In this document: one piece after another, positions 43,467 to 51,707 of the stretch | Layout of the letters: every line of letters starts with the position of its first letter | How positions within the stretch are numbered: the first letter of the stretch is position 1 | Origin: Nitrincola salilacus | GTDB taxonomy: Bacteria; Pseudomonadota; Gammaproteobacteria; Pseudomonadales; Balneatricaceae | Length of the DNA: 64,000 nucleotides | Reading direction: 5' to 3' | NCBI RefSeq assembly: GCF_046271865.1 | Contig: NZ_CP176580.1 | Coordinates: forward strand, 1,550,001-1,614,000 | Notes under the pieces: model-generated | Database searches by the model: none | The model's input: only the letters and a program-made list of their open reading frames with translations | What the model was told of the DNA's origin: nothing | Made by a program: the position numbers and the translations under genes

Positions 43467-44476
43467 TGTCCAGAACTGAACTGCCACTCGATCAGATGTT
43501 CGTAAACGTCGCCGGGTAACAGCCAGGAGGAGGGGAAATCTGGCCGGTTGGGGCTGTCGGGATAGCTCTGCGGCTCCAGTGCGATTGCGGCGGCCGGGTG
43601 CAGTGGGTGGGCTTCTCGACTGCTCAGTTCTGGGCTGAAATGACGGGCGAGGTAGAACTGCAAACCCGCTTCTGTGGTGGATAGGCGAAGACTGCGCCCG
43701 CTTTCAGGATCAGTCAAGCGCGCCACTGGTCTCAACTGTCCGCGCTCGCCTGTGAGGCAAAAGTTGTGATCGAAGCCGCCGCTGTCGGCCAGGTGTTCAC
43801 TGATCGACACCTCCTGCCTGAAATCATAAGCCGTGCCATCGACCGGGCTGCGTCCCGGCAATGGGATCAACTGATCATTCACCGGCAGGTACTCGTCCGC
43901 ATCAATCTGCAGCAGATGGCCAGCCGCGCTCTGGCTGAAATCGCCGCTCAGGTTCCAGTAAGCATGATTGGTCAGATTGACGACCGTCGGTCGGTCGCAG
44001 GTGGCGATGATCAGGCACTGTAGCCGGTCCTCATCGACAATACGGTAGGTCACCTGTGTCTTCAGCGTACCGGGGTAGCCCTGATCGCCATCCGCTGAGG
44101 TCAGGGAAAACGTGATCGAACGGGAATCGAGCACGGCGCTTTCCCAGTGGCGGCGGTCGAAACCCTCTACACCGCCATGCAGGTGGTTGGTGCCCTCGTT
44201 TGCACTCAGCGCTATCGGCCGCCCATCCAGCTCGAAACGAGCCTGACAGATGCGGTTGGCATAGCGTCCGCAGATGGCGCCGATATAACTGTCCTTTGCA
44301 GGGTAGTCTTCGAGTCTGGGAAAACCCAGCGCGATGTTAGTTTCGCTGCCGTCCGGGTTATGCAGGTACAGAGCCAGCAGACGGGCACCATAGCTGCAGA
44401 ACTCAGCCCGGAACCGATCGCTTTTCAGATCCAGGATCCGGGGTTCCTGGCGACCGAACGGAGAGGGAGAGGTCAT
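43460..44476 (-). CDS. galM: Aldose 1-epimerase (galactose mutarotase)
   Basis: 338 residues. GRYANRICQARFELDG, NEGTNHLHGG, the catalytic His in NLTNHAYWNLSG, DHNFCL and a late ALEPQSYPDSPNRPDFP (with the catalytic Glu) are all present. It interconverts alpha and beta anomers, feeding the C1 dehydrogenase with the right form. It faces the lactonase gene and is transcribed separately. It may belong functionally to the sugar island. Confidence 0.94.
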   Translation of the reverse strand: MTSPSPFGRQEPRILDLKSDRFRAEFCSYGARLLALYLHNPDGSETNIALGFPRLEDYPAKDSYIGAICGRYANRICQARFELDGRPIALSANEGTNHLHGGVEGFDRRHWESAVLDSRSITFSLTSADGDQGYPGTLKTQVTYRIVDEDRLQCLIIATCDRPTVVNLTNHAYWNLSGDFSQSAAGHLLQIDADEYLPVNDQLIPLPGRSPVDGTAYDFRQEVSISEHLADSGGFDHNFCLTGERGQLRPVARLTDPESGRSLRLSTTEAGLQFYLARHFSPELSSREAHPLHPAAAIALEPQSYPDSPNRPDFPSSWLLPGDVYEHLIEWQFSSGHD

Positions 44477-44718
44477 TGGAGATTCCTTTTATCTGTTGTT
44501 TTCAGCAAAAATTCGGATGCGGGGAGTAGGCTTTTGATAGTTCATACCAGCAATGAATCATCAACAACGCCTATCATACAATATCGGAGGCAGTAAGGTT
44601 ACGCGCGATGGCTTCCCTGCAGTGATCTGTAACGGATATGTTTCTGTTATTTGAACAATTTTGTTACATTCAGTGGTTATAGTATCTGTATTGATGATCA
44701 TACTTTACGAGAAGCCAC

Positions 44719-45672
44719 ATGATTCGAAGCTATATACTTGAGCGGGGGTTGATGAGGGAGCATCCTCTGGATCCAGATCAATTGGCAGATGGACTCAGGA
44801 GTTCAAGCTGGATAGATCTGCAGGAAGCATCTGAGGATGAGATTGCGGTTGTTGAGCAACTGTATCCGGAAAGCCTGCCCAAAGTGGGTGATGTTGAAGA
44901 GATAGAGGCGAGCGCCCGATATTTCATCGAGGGGCAGGACCTTCATGTTCACTCCCTGTTTCTGTACCAATCTGAAGGGCGGCACAGGACTGCCACTGTT
45001 GCTTTTACGCTGAAACCTGATGTGTTGCTGAGCATTCGGGATGTGGGCCTGGCCGACTTTCGGTTGCTCAGGCTGCGGTCGCGTCGTGGTTGGGTTGATG
45101 CCGATTCGCCGCTGCAGATACTGACGTCCATCTTCCAACTCAAGGTAGATAACCTGGCCGATCAGCTGGAGGATCTATTGCGCGATCTGGATGGGATCAG
45201 CAGCCACATTCTTGAGAACAGAGATGAGGCACAGTCTGCGTCCATGGATAAACTGGCCAAGCTTGAAGACAGTAACGGACGCATTCGCTTGTGTCTGATG
45301 GATACGCAGCGCTCGGTTTCATTTCTGATTCGGAATATCCATCAGCATCCAGATTCCAAGGAAAACTGTCGTGAGATATTGCGAGATCTGGATACCCTGA
45401 TGGCGCATGCAGCGTTTATCTTTGAAAAGATCGATTTTCTGATGAATACGTCGCAGGGCTTTATCAATATCCAACAGGCGAAGATTATCAAGATATTCTC
45501 CATTGCTGCTGTCGTTTTCCTGCCACCTACCATGGTCGCCAGCATCTATGGCATGAACTTTGAAGTAATGCCCGAACTGCAATGGACGGCGGGCTATCCC
45601 TTTGCGCTGGGGATGATGCTTCTGGCCGGGGTGGCCCCCTATACCTTCTTTCGATACAAGGGTTGGCTATAG
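44719..45672 (+). CDS. corA: CorA-family divalent cation channel
   Basis: 317 residues. A soluble N-terminal domain with a long helical stalk precedes two C-terminal TMs; the first ends in the selectivity motif YGMNFEVMPEL (Gly278-Met-Asn). The family conducts Mg2+ and sometimes Co2+ or Ni2+ into the cell as a pentamer. It carries its own upstream AT-rich promoter region. Substrate beyond Mg2+ is not decidable. Confidence 0.93.
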   Translation: MIRSYILERGLMREHPLDPDQLADGLRSSSWIDLQEASEDEIAVVEQLYPESLPKVGDVEEIEASARYFIEGQDLHVHSLFLYQSEGRHRTATVAFTLKPDVLLSIRDVGLADFRLLRLRSRRGWVDADSPLQILTSIFQLKVDNLADQLEDLLRDLDGISSHILENRDEAQSASMDKLAKLEDSNGRIRLCLMDTQRSVSFLIRNIHQHPDSKENCREILRDLDTLMAHAAFIFEKIDFLMNTSQGFINIQQAKIIKIFSIAAVVFLPPTMVASIYGMNFEVMPELQWTAGYPFALGMMLLAGVAPYTFFRYKGWL

Positions 45673-45685
45673 CAGGTATCGAATG

Positions 45686-45717
45686 GGCACCGCATAGTGA
45701 TATCGCTGAGCGGTGCC
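45686..45717 (+). terminator. Stem-loop between corA and the cyclophilin gene
   Basis: GGCACCGC (45686-45693) pairs perfectly with GCGGTGCC (45710-45717) around a 16-base loop, between convergent genes. No U-tract follows on either strand, so it is only a probable terminator. Confidence 0.45.
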
Positions 45718-45762
45718 GCAGGTTTGTACGGTTCTCTGGTGGCCTTTCTGGTGATCTGAGCC

Positions 45763-46344
45763 TTATTCAGCAGCCGCAACTCGTGTAGCAGATTCAATCA
45801 CCACAGGCTCAACAGGCACATCTGCCATGCGGCTGTGTGTGGTGGTCGGAACTGCGCGGATCCTGTCGACGACATCCATACCGCGTACTACCTCACCGAA
45901 TACCGCATATCCAGGGCGACCGGTCGCACCATCCAGATTGAAATTGTTAACTGTGTTGATAAAGAACTGAGCTGTAGCACTGTCAGGCGCGCGGGTACGT
46001 GCCATGGCGATGGTGCCGCGACGGTTGCTCAGGCCATTGTCTGACTCGTTCTTGATTGGCTCCTGGGTTGCCTTTTGTGTCATCTCTGCATCAAAACCGC
46101 CGCCCTGAATCATGAAGTTCTCAATCACGCGGTGAAAGATCAGGCCGTTGTAAAAGCCAGCATCAACATATGCCAGAAAGTTTTCTACGGTGATCGGAGC
46201 ATTTTCTGCATCCAGTTGCAGTTCAATTTCACCCAGATTGGTTTTCAGCACAACACGATTCGAGTCGTCGGCCAGTGCCAGGCTATTCAATGACAGCATG
46301 AGTGCCAGCATGCACAGCAGGCGAAGAGTACGGGTCAGTAACAT
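45763..46344 (-). CDS. Periplasmic cyclophilin-type peptidyl-prolyl isomerase
   Basis: 193 residues. A Sec signal peptide (about 1-25, ending SLALA) precedes the cyclophilin domain: NGLIFHRVIENFMIQGGGFD, with the catalytic Arg, then SATAQFFINTVNNFNLDG and YAVFGEVVRGMDVV. It resembles PpiA. It would speed proline isomerisation in proteins folding in the periplasm. A single gene. Confidence 0.93.
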   Translation of the reverse strand: MLLTRTLRLLCMLALMLSLNSLALADDSNRVVLKTNLGEIELQLDAENAPITVENFLAYVDAGFYNGLIFHRVIENFMIQGGGFDAEMTQKATQEPIKNESDNGLSNRRGTIAMARTRAPDSATAQFFINTVNNFNLDGATGRPGYAVFGEVVRGMDVVDRIRAVPTTTHSRMADVPVEPVVIESATRVAAAE

Positions 46345-46524
46345 CTTTGGAGGTTTCCTTGCTCAGTTCAGATGGGGTTATCAGTCTTTGTTAAGGACTA
46401 CTATAGCTAAGGAAAGTTGCAGGATAAACCGACGAAGACGCTCACAATGAATTAAATACGGCAGAAGAGACTATGAACTGCATGTCGTTCCGCTTCGTAG
46501 TACTAGCAATGAAATTCGATTGAT

Positions 46525-46584
46525 GTGGATATTGGTATGGATATTGGTATAGAGAGTGACGTGAATATCGGCATAAAGAGCAGT
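46525..46584 (+). repeat. 12-bp in-frame repeat upstream of, or within, the DUF6134-like gene
   Basis: Five 12-base units in a row: GTGGATATTGGT, ATGGATATTGGT, ATAGAGAGTGAC, GTGAATATCGGC, ATAAAGAGCAGT, followed by the ATG at 46585. Units 1, 2 and 4 encode (M/V)DIG or VNIG; 3 and 5 resemble each other. Each unit begins with a possible start-like triplet (GTG, ATG or ATA). Confidence 0.7.
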
Positions 46585-47268
46585 ATGAGTAATCAGCCTA
46601 TCAAGGCTCTGTTATTGGGTGTGCTGCTGTGTTCTCTTGCCCTGCAGAGTCAGGCCAGCCAGTTGGCTGAGCGCGCATTCGAACTCTATGGAGACAAGGC
46701 TCAATTTGATGTTTACCGACGTGATACCTCCATCGGTTCCCACTCACTGACGTTCACTCAGGAGGATGGCTTGCTGCGTGTTGATGTCGAGATGGCATTG
46801 CAGATACGGTATCTCGCTCTGTTTTCCTATCGCTATCTGTATCAGGCAACGGAGTGGTGGCAGGACGACCAACTGATCCGGCTGGAGGTGAGTGTCGATG
46901 ATAATGGCACGTCGCAAATGATCAGTGCCCGTCGTGAGGGGGATCAGCTTCTGGTTGAGTCGGATGAAGGTAGCCGCAGTCTGGAATCAGGGTTGATCAC
47001 GACCAACCACTGGAATCGCGCCATTCTGGATCAGACCCAGGTACTGAATACGCTGACCGGACAGATAAGCGAGATCCAGGTGGAGATGCTGGGTAATGAT
47101 CAGGTGCCGTTTGGTGATGAAGTTGTGGATGCAATGCGCTATCGATTGGGCGGCGAGCTGATCGATACAGACACCTGGTATGATGCCGATGGGCGCTGGA
47201 TGGGGATGGAGTTCTCGGCAACCGACAAGTCTCGTATCCGTCTGATCAGCAGCGGTATGGAGCAGTAG
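46585..47268 (+). CDS. Exported DUF6134-like protein
   Basis: 227 residues from ATG 46585; a 20-residue repeat-encoded extension up to GTG 46525 is in frame. A signal peptide begins at this Met (MSNQPIKALLLGVLLC, cleaving after SQA), which supports it as the main start. The mature part is beta-rich (YGDKAQFDVYRRDTSIGSHS; NHWNRAILDQTQVLNTLTG) and looks like DUF6134. No function is known for that family. It leads a three-gene run with an SDR and an NTF2-like protein, two bases before the SDR start. Confidence 0.8.
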   Translation: MSNQPIKALLLGVLLCSLALQSQASQLAERAFELYGDKAQFDVYRRDTSIGSHSLTFTQEDGLLRVDVEMALQIRYLALFSYRYLYQATEWWQDDQLIRLEVSVDDNGTSQMISARREGDQLLVESDEGSRSLESGLITTNHWNRAILDQTQVLNTLTGQISEIQVEMLGNDQVPFGDEVVDAMRYRLGGELIDTDTWYDADGRWMGMEFSATDKSRIRLISSGMEQ

Positions 47269-47270
47269 AG

Positions 47271-48053
47271 ATGAAAGAGCTCCAATGGAAACTCGTCTGG
47301 ATTACGGGCGGTGGCACAGGTATTGGTCGCTCGACAGCCTTGTCTCTGTCTGAGTCAGGCGCCAGAGTAATCATTTCAGGTAGAACTGAAAACGCGTTGA
47401 AGGCCGTTGCAGATGAGTCGGTGGCGCAGCATCATTCGGGCAGTGTCATCCCACTTGTGCTGGATATGACCGATCAGGTTGCGGTCGGGCAGGCAGTGGA
47501 ACTGATTGAAGCCGAGTATGGCAAGCTGGATCTGGCACTTCTATGTGCTGGCAACCATCAATCGATGCCTGTAGATCGCTTCAGTGCCACGACCTGTCGT
47601 GAGCTGATGGAGGTCAACTACTTTGGCGTCATGAATGCGTTGGACGCTCTGTTGCCGCGCATGCTGGCGCGAGATAGCGGAGTGCTGGGTGTGGTGGCAT
47701 CGGTTGCCGGGTATCGTGGCTTGCCGACAGCGGCTGCCTATGGCGGCAGCAAGGCTGCGCTGATCAACGCCTGTGAAGCGCTGGCAACAGAACTCAGAGG
47801 GACAGGGGTGCATCTGTCACTGATCAATCCCGGCTTTGTACGCACACCCTTGACGGATAAAAACTCTTTCCCGATGCCCTTTCTGATCGAGGCTGATGAT
47901 GCCGCCAGCGCGATCCTGAAAGGGCTCCAGCGCAAGCGGTTCGAGATCGCCTTTCCCTGGACCTTTGTGTTGCAGCTCAAGATAATGAGATTACTGCCTT
48001 ACTTTATCTATCTACCACTTATCCGCAAGGTAACGGGTGCTGATGCCAAATAA
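47271..48053 (+). CDS. SDR-family oxidoreductase
   Basis: 260 residues. WITGGGTGIGRS is the NAD(P) loop; SGRTENAL after beta-2 suggests NADP; catalytic residues are in VASVAGYRG (Ser) and YGGSKAA (Tyr, Lys). The C-terminus ends in a hydrophobic stretch (LLPYFIYLPLIRK) that may bind membranes. SDR plus NTF2-like pairs occur in the ECF11/ChrR neighbourhoods of gammaproteobacteria, so it probably belongs with the photo-oxidative stress genes 5 kb to the right. Substrate unknown. Confidence 0.88.
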   Translation: MKELQWKLVWITGGGTGIGRSTALSLSESGARVIISGRTENALKAVADESVAQHHSGSVIPLVLDMTDQVAVGQAVELIEAEYGKLDLALLCAGNHQSMPVDRFSATTCRELMEVNYFGVMNALDALLPRMLARDSGVLGVVASVAGYRGLPTAAAYGGSKAALINACEALATELRGTGVHLSLINPGFVRTPLTDKNSFPMPFLIEADDAASAILKGLQRKRFEIAFPWTFVLQLKIMRLLPYFIYLPLIRKVTGADAK

Positions 48054-48504
48054 GTCAAAAGAGCTGACAACTGAGCAGCTTCAACGCAATCAACAGACCT
48101 GTGCACGCTATGCGGCGTTGTTTTCGTCATTGACTCCTGAACGTATCGCCGAGTTTGAACCTCTGGTCACGCCCGGTATCCATTTTCAGGACCCTTTTAA
48201 TGATCATCATGGCTTTGATCAGATGAGGCGTGTGCTGGAAGATATGTTCCGCCAGACGCGTGATCCCGGCTTTGAAGTGACGGAAATCAGTGTTGTCGAG
48301 GATAGAGCTTACCTGCGCTGGATATTTCATGCCGGATTACCGGTGGTGGGTGATCTGCGAGTGGAGGGTGTCAGTCGACTGGCTTTTGATGAGCAGGGGA
48401 AAGTGTCTGAACATATCGACTATTGGGACAGCGCCCCGATCTACCTGAGACTGCCAGTGCTGGGGGCACTGTTAAGGCGGGTCCGAGCAAAAATGGGTAG
48501 TTGA
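48037..48504 (+). CDS. NTF2-like (SnoaL-type) protein
   Basis: About 155 residues; GTG 48037 or ATG 48043 can start it, both inside the SDR 3' end. The cone-shaped NTF2 fold is suggested by TPGIHFQDPFNDHHGFDQMR, ISVVEDRAYLRWIFHAG and VSEHIDYWDSA. Members are small isomerases or ligand-binding proteins. It is probably made together with the SDR. Its stop codon is the end of the first unit of a seven-copy 14-bp repeat. Confidence 0.87.
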   Translation: MLMPNKSKELTTEQLQRNQQTCARYAALFSSLTPERIAEFEPLVTPGIHFQDPFNDHHGFDQMRRVLEDMFRQTRDPGFEVTEISVVEDRAYLRWIFHAGLPVVGDLRVEGVSRLAFDEQGKVSEHIDYWDSAPIYLRLPVLGALLRRVRAKMGS

Positions 48505-48588
48505 AAATAGATAGTTGAGAATAGGTATTTGAAAATAGGTAGTTGAATATAGATAGTTGAAAAATGACAGTTGAGTATGAAAAGTAGA
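48491..48588. repeat. Seven-copy 14-bp tandem repeat at the end of the NTF2-like gene
   Basis: Head-to-tail units of 14 bases, typified by AAATAGATAGTTGA, start at 48491, 48505, 48519, 48533, 48547, 48561 and 48575. The first six end in TTGA; the last is degenerate (ends TAGA). The TGA of unit 1 is the gene's stop codon. As 14 is not a multiple of 3, successive TGA triplets rotate through all three frames. The array ends where a terminator begins. Confidence 0.93.
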
Positions 48589-48626
48589 ATAAAAAACGTC
48601 CGGGGCAGCGATAGCACCCGGACGTT
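48589..48626 (-). terminator. Rho-independent terminator of the RND operon
   Basis: Read on the minus strand, AACGTCCGGG (48626-48617) pairs with CCCGGACGTT (48604-48595) and runs into a T-rich tract, 14 bases after the RND stop. It probably also stops plus-strand transcription from the NTF2-like gene. Confidence 0.85.
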
Positions 48627-48639
48627 GTGTTGACAATAA

Positions 48640-51600
48640 TCAGGCCGCTATTTTGCGAGCCGGCTTGATGCCAAAGAGCAAAGCATAGAATACCGGCACA
48701 GCGATCAATGTCAGCAGCGTCGCAAATGCCAGCCCCCCCATGATCGTTACCGCCATACTGGAGAAAAATGCATCCGTCAGCAATGGCAGCATACCGAGTA
48801 TAGTGGTCACGGCGGCGAGAAAGACCGGACGCAGACGACTGACACTGGCATCAATGATCGATTCGACTTTATCCTTGCCGCCACTGATCTGGCTGTCTAT
48901 CTCATCCACCAGAACAATCGCGTTCTTCATCAGCATCCCTGACAGACTGAGGAAGCCAAGCAGGGCCATGAAGCCAAAGGGCATGCCACTGCCGAGCAAA
49001 CCAATCACCACACCGCACACCGACATGGGCACTACCAGCCAAATGATCAGCGGCTGGCGCAGCTTTCCGAACAGCAGGATGGAGATCAGCAGCATTATCA
49101 GGAAGCCCAGTGGTAGCTGAGCACCAAGAGAGGCCTGTGCTTCGCTGGAGCTTTCGAACTCACCGCCCCACTGCATACGATACCCCTGCGGCAGATCGAT
49201 TGCCTCAATCGAAGCGCGAATGGCCCTAAGTGCCGCATCTGCCGTCAGATCATCCTTCGGCTCGGCCTGAACTGTCAGCGTGCGTACCCTGTCACGACGA
49301 TGGATCAGGGTCTCCTCACTTTCAGTGATGAAGCGCTCGACCACCTGAGTGATTGGGATATAGGCTGATAACCCCGGACTCCAGATCAGCCGCTCTTCCA
49401 GACGGTCGGCATCCAGTCGTTCATCGGCCGGTGGGCGGGCGATGATCGGTATCTGTTCATCACCTTCACGATAGGTACCGGCACGTATACCGACGGTCGC
49501 GAACTGCAGAGTTTCGGCGACATGGGTACGGCCAAGACCCGCAATGCGAGCGCGCTCCTCATTGAACAAGGGAACAATGACCAGCTCCTGCTTGTTCCAG
49601 TTCTGCCGTATATCCTGCAGATTGCCATTTGCCTGCATGATGCTGATCGCTTCATCACCCAGCTGTCTTAATACAGCGGCATCTGGTCCTGAAAAGCGTG
49701 CTTCTATCTTGGCACCACTACCCGGTCCGAAAACCAGTTTCTGGGTACGGATATCTGCATCTGGATAGGTGGGGGGTAACTCCCGGCGCAGTGCCTCGGC
49801 CAGAGGGTCTATCTGAAGACGGTCCTCCACCTCGATGATGAACTGACCGTAAGCAGTATTCGGTTGCTCTGGATTATAGGTCAACATGAAACGGCTCGCG
49901 CCCTGGCCTACCAGCGTTGTTACGGCGACGACACCTGGTTGCTGACGTATTATCTCATCAATTTCGGCCATATCTCTTGCCGTGGCACGAATGTCGGTGC
50001 CCTGTGGTAACTGATAATTGACGTAAAAAATGGGCGTGTTGGAGTCTGGAAAGAATGCCTGCTTTACGAAACCGAAGGCGTAGAAGCAACTGCTGGTCAG
50101 TAGCAGGAGGACGATAACTGTGAAGCCTCTTGCGCGCAGTGCTCGGTTCAGAAAGCGCTGATACAGTCGATAGGCGGTGCCATCGTAAGGGTCATCCTTC
50201 ATGTTTTTATCGGATACTTTCAGCATGTAGTACCCGAACAGAGGAGTCACAGTAATCGCCAGCACCCAACTGAGTAACAGCGAGATACCAATCACGGCAA
50301 ACAGCGAGAAGAGAAATTCACCTGTGGAGTCCGGTGACAGTCCAATACCTGAGAACGCCATGATACCGATCACGGTTGCTCCGAGCAGCGGGATCTGAGT
50401 CCGTTTGGCCGCATCACTTGCAGCGGTCTTGGCGCTGATACCACGCTGCATGTTGATCAGCATCCCTTCGGCGATAACGATGGCATTATCCACCAGCATC
50501 CCCATGGCGATGATCAGCGCGCCGAGCGAAATACGCTCCATCTCGATGCTGAACAGGCGCATGAAAAAGACGGTCCCCAGCACGGTCAGCAACAGCGTAG
50601 CGCCGACGACGAAACCGACACGCCAACCCATGAACAGGCAGAGTACGCCGATAACGATCACGACCGCCAGCGCCAGGTTAAACACAAAACTGTTGATCGA
50701 TTCATCCACCACTACATGCTGCTCATAGATGGGATTAATCTCAATTCCCAGTGGAATCTGCTCTTTCAACAGATCCAGCTGCTGACTGACGCGCTGACCT
50801 ACTTCGACAATGTTGGTGCCGGCAACGGCTGATATGGCCAGTGTAAAAGCGGGCTTGCCATTGAAGCGAACCAGATGTGAAGGGATCTCGGTTGTACTGC
50901 GATAGATATCAGCAATATCCAACAGACTCAGCTGTTCGGTTGAGCCGGGGGTGCCAACTCTGACGGCTTCAATACTGGCGACTGAGTCGAAGCCGGGACG
51001 TGATATCAGGCGAACTCGACGATCATCCACAGTGATCGCACCAGCATCGGCGACAGCATTTTCCGATTGCAGTGTCTGGGCCAGAAGATTCGGATCGATA
51101 CCGAGACTGGTCATGCGCTCATTGGTGACATCGATATAGATGCTCTCGGTTTGTTCGCCACGGGTTTCCACCTTGGCAACATCCTTGACCGTTAATAATT
51201 CACGACGAAGAAAAGTCGACAGATCATGAATCTCTCGTTCGGTGAAGCCTTCAGCTGTGACCGCATAGAAAAGACCGAATACATCGCCGAAGTCATCATT
51301 CACCATCGAGTTTCCTGCGCCGGGTGGCAGGTAGGGTTGAGCATCACCCACCTTGCGGCGCACTTCATCCCAGACCTGCGGCATCTGGGGGCCATCATAG
51401 GTGTCTTTTATCTCGATCTCGATTTCAGACAGTCCAGGCGAAGATTTGGATTTGACCCGCTTTAGTTGTGGTAGCTGCTGCAGAGTAGATTCCAGCAGTT
51501 CAGTGACCTCTTCTTCAACCTCCTGCGCAGTTGCGCCAGGATAGGGAGTGACAACCAGCGCCTGTTTGAGTGTGAACGCTGGATCTTCCAGACGACCGAT

Positions 51601-51699
51601 GGTCAACAGCGCCCATATCCCCCCCAGCAGACAGATCATTACGATCAACCAGGTATTGACCGGCTTTTCGATAGATGTACGTGCAATATCCATGTTCAT
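48640..51699 (-). CDS. RND efflux pump inner-membrane transporter
   Basis: 1019 residues, full length, with twelve predicted helices and two large periplasmic loops. The N-terminus is typical (ARTSIEKPVNTWLIVMICLL). Helix 4 shows GMLVDNAIVIAEG with the proton-relay Asp; VTPYPGATAQEVEEEV and ALLGFLSLSGMLMKNAIVLV are also family hallmarks. It would pump hydrophobic compounds out with the adaptor encoded just upstream. No outer-membrane channel gene is present, so TolC would be borrowed. Substrates are unknown. Confidence 0.93.
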   Translation of the reverse strand: MNMDIARTSIEKPVNTWLIVMICLLGGIWALLTIGRLEDPAFTLKQALVVTPYPGATAQEVEEEVTELLESTLQQLPQLKRVKSKSSPGLSEIEIEIKDTYDGPQMPQVWDEVRRKVGDAQPYLPPGAGNSMVNDDFGDVFGLFYAVTAEGFTEREIHDLSTFLRRELLTVKDVAKVETRGEQTESIYIDVTNERMTSLGIDPNLLAQTLQSENAVADAGAITVDDRRVRLISRPGFDSVASIEAVRVGTPGSTEQLSLLDIADIYRSTTEIPSHLVRFNGKPAFTLAISAVAGTNIVEVGQRVSQQLDLLKEQIPLGIEINPIYEQHVVVDESINSFVFNLALAVVIVIGVLCLFMGWRVGFVVGATLLLTVLGTVFFMRLFSIEMERISLGALIIAMGMLVDNAIVIAEGMLINMQRGISAKTAASDAAKRTQIPLLGATVIGIMAFSGIGLSPDSTGEFLFSLFAVIGISLLLSWVLAITVTPLFGYYMLKVSDKNMKDDPYDGTAYRLYQRFLNRALRARGFTVIVLLLLTSSCFYAFGFVKQAFFPDSNTPIFYVNYQLPQGTDIRATARDMAEIDEIIRQQPGVVAVTTLVGQGASRFMLTYNPEQPNTAYGQFIIEVEDRLQIDPLAEALRRELPPTYPDADIRTQKLVFGPGSGAKIEARFSGPDAAVLRQLGDEAISIMQANGNLQDIRQNWNKQELVIVPLFNEERARIAGLGRTHVAETLQFATVGIRAGTYREGDEQIPIIARPPADERLDADRLEERLIWSPGLSAYIPITQVVERFITESEETLIHRRDRVRTLTVQAEPKDDLTADAALRAIRASIEAIDLPQGYRMQWGGEFESSSEAQASLGAQLPLGFLIMLLISILLFGKLRQPLIIWLVVPMSVCGVVIGLLGSGMPFGFMALLGFLSLSGMLMKNAIVLVDEIDSQISGGKDKVESIIDASVSRLRPVFLAAVTTILGMLPLLTDAFFSSMAVTIMGGLAFATLLTLIAVPVFYALLFGIKPARKIAA

Positions 51700-51707
51700 C
51701 TATCCTG

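Noticed and set aside
48491..48588. CRISPR array
   Set aside because: Units are 14 bases, directly adjacent and without spacers, and no cas genes are near.
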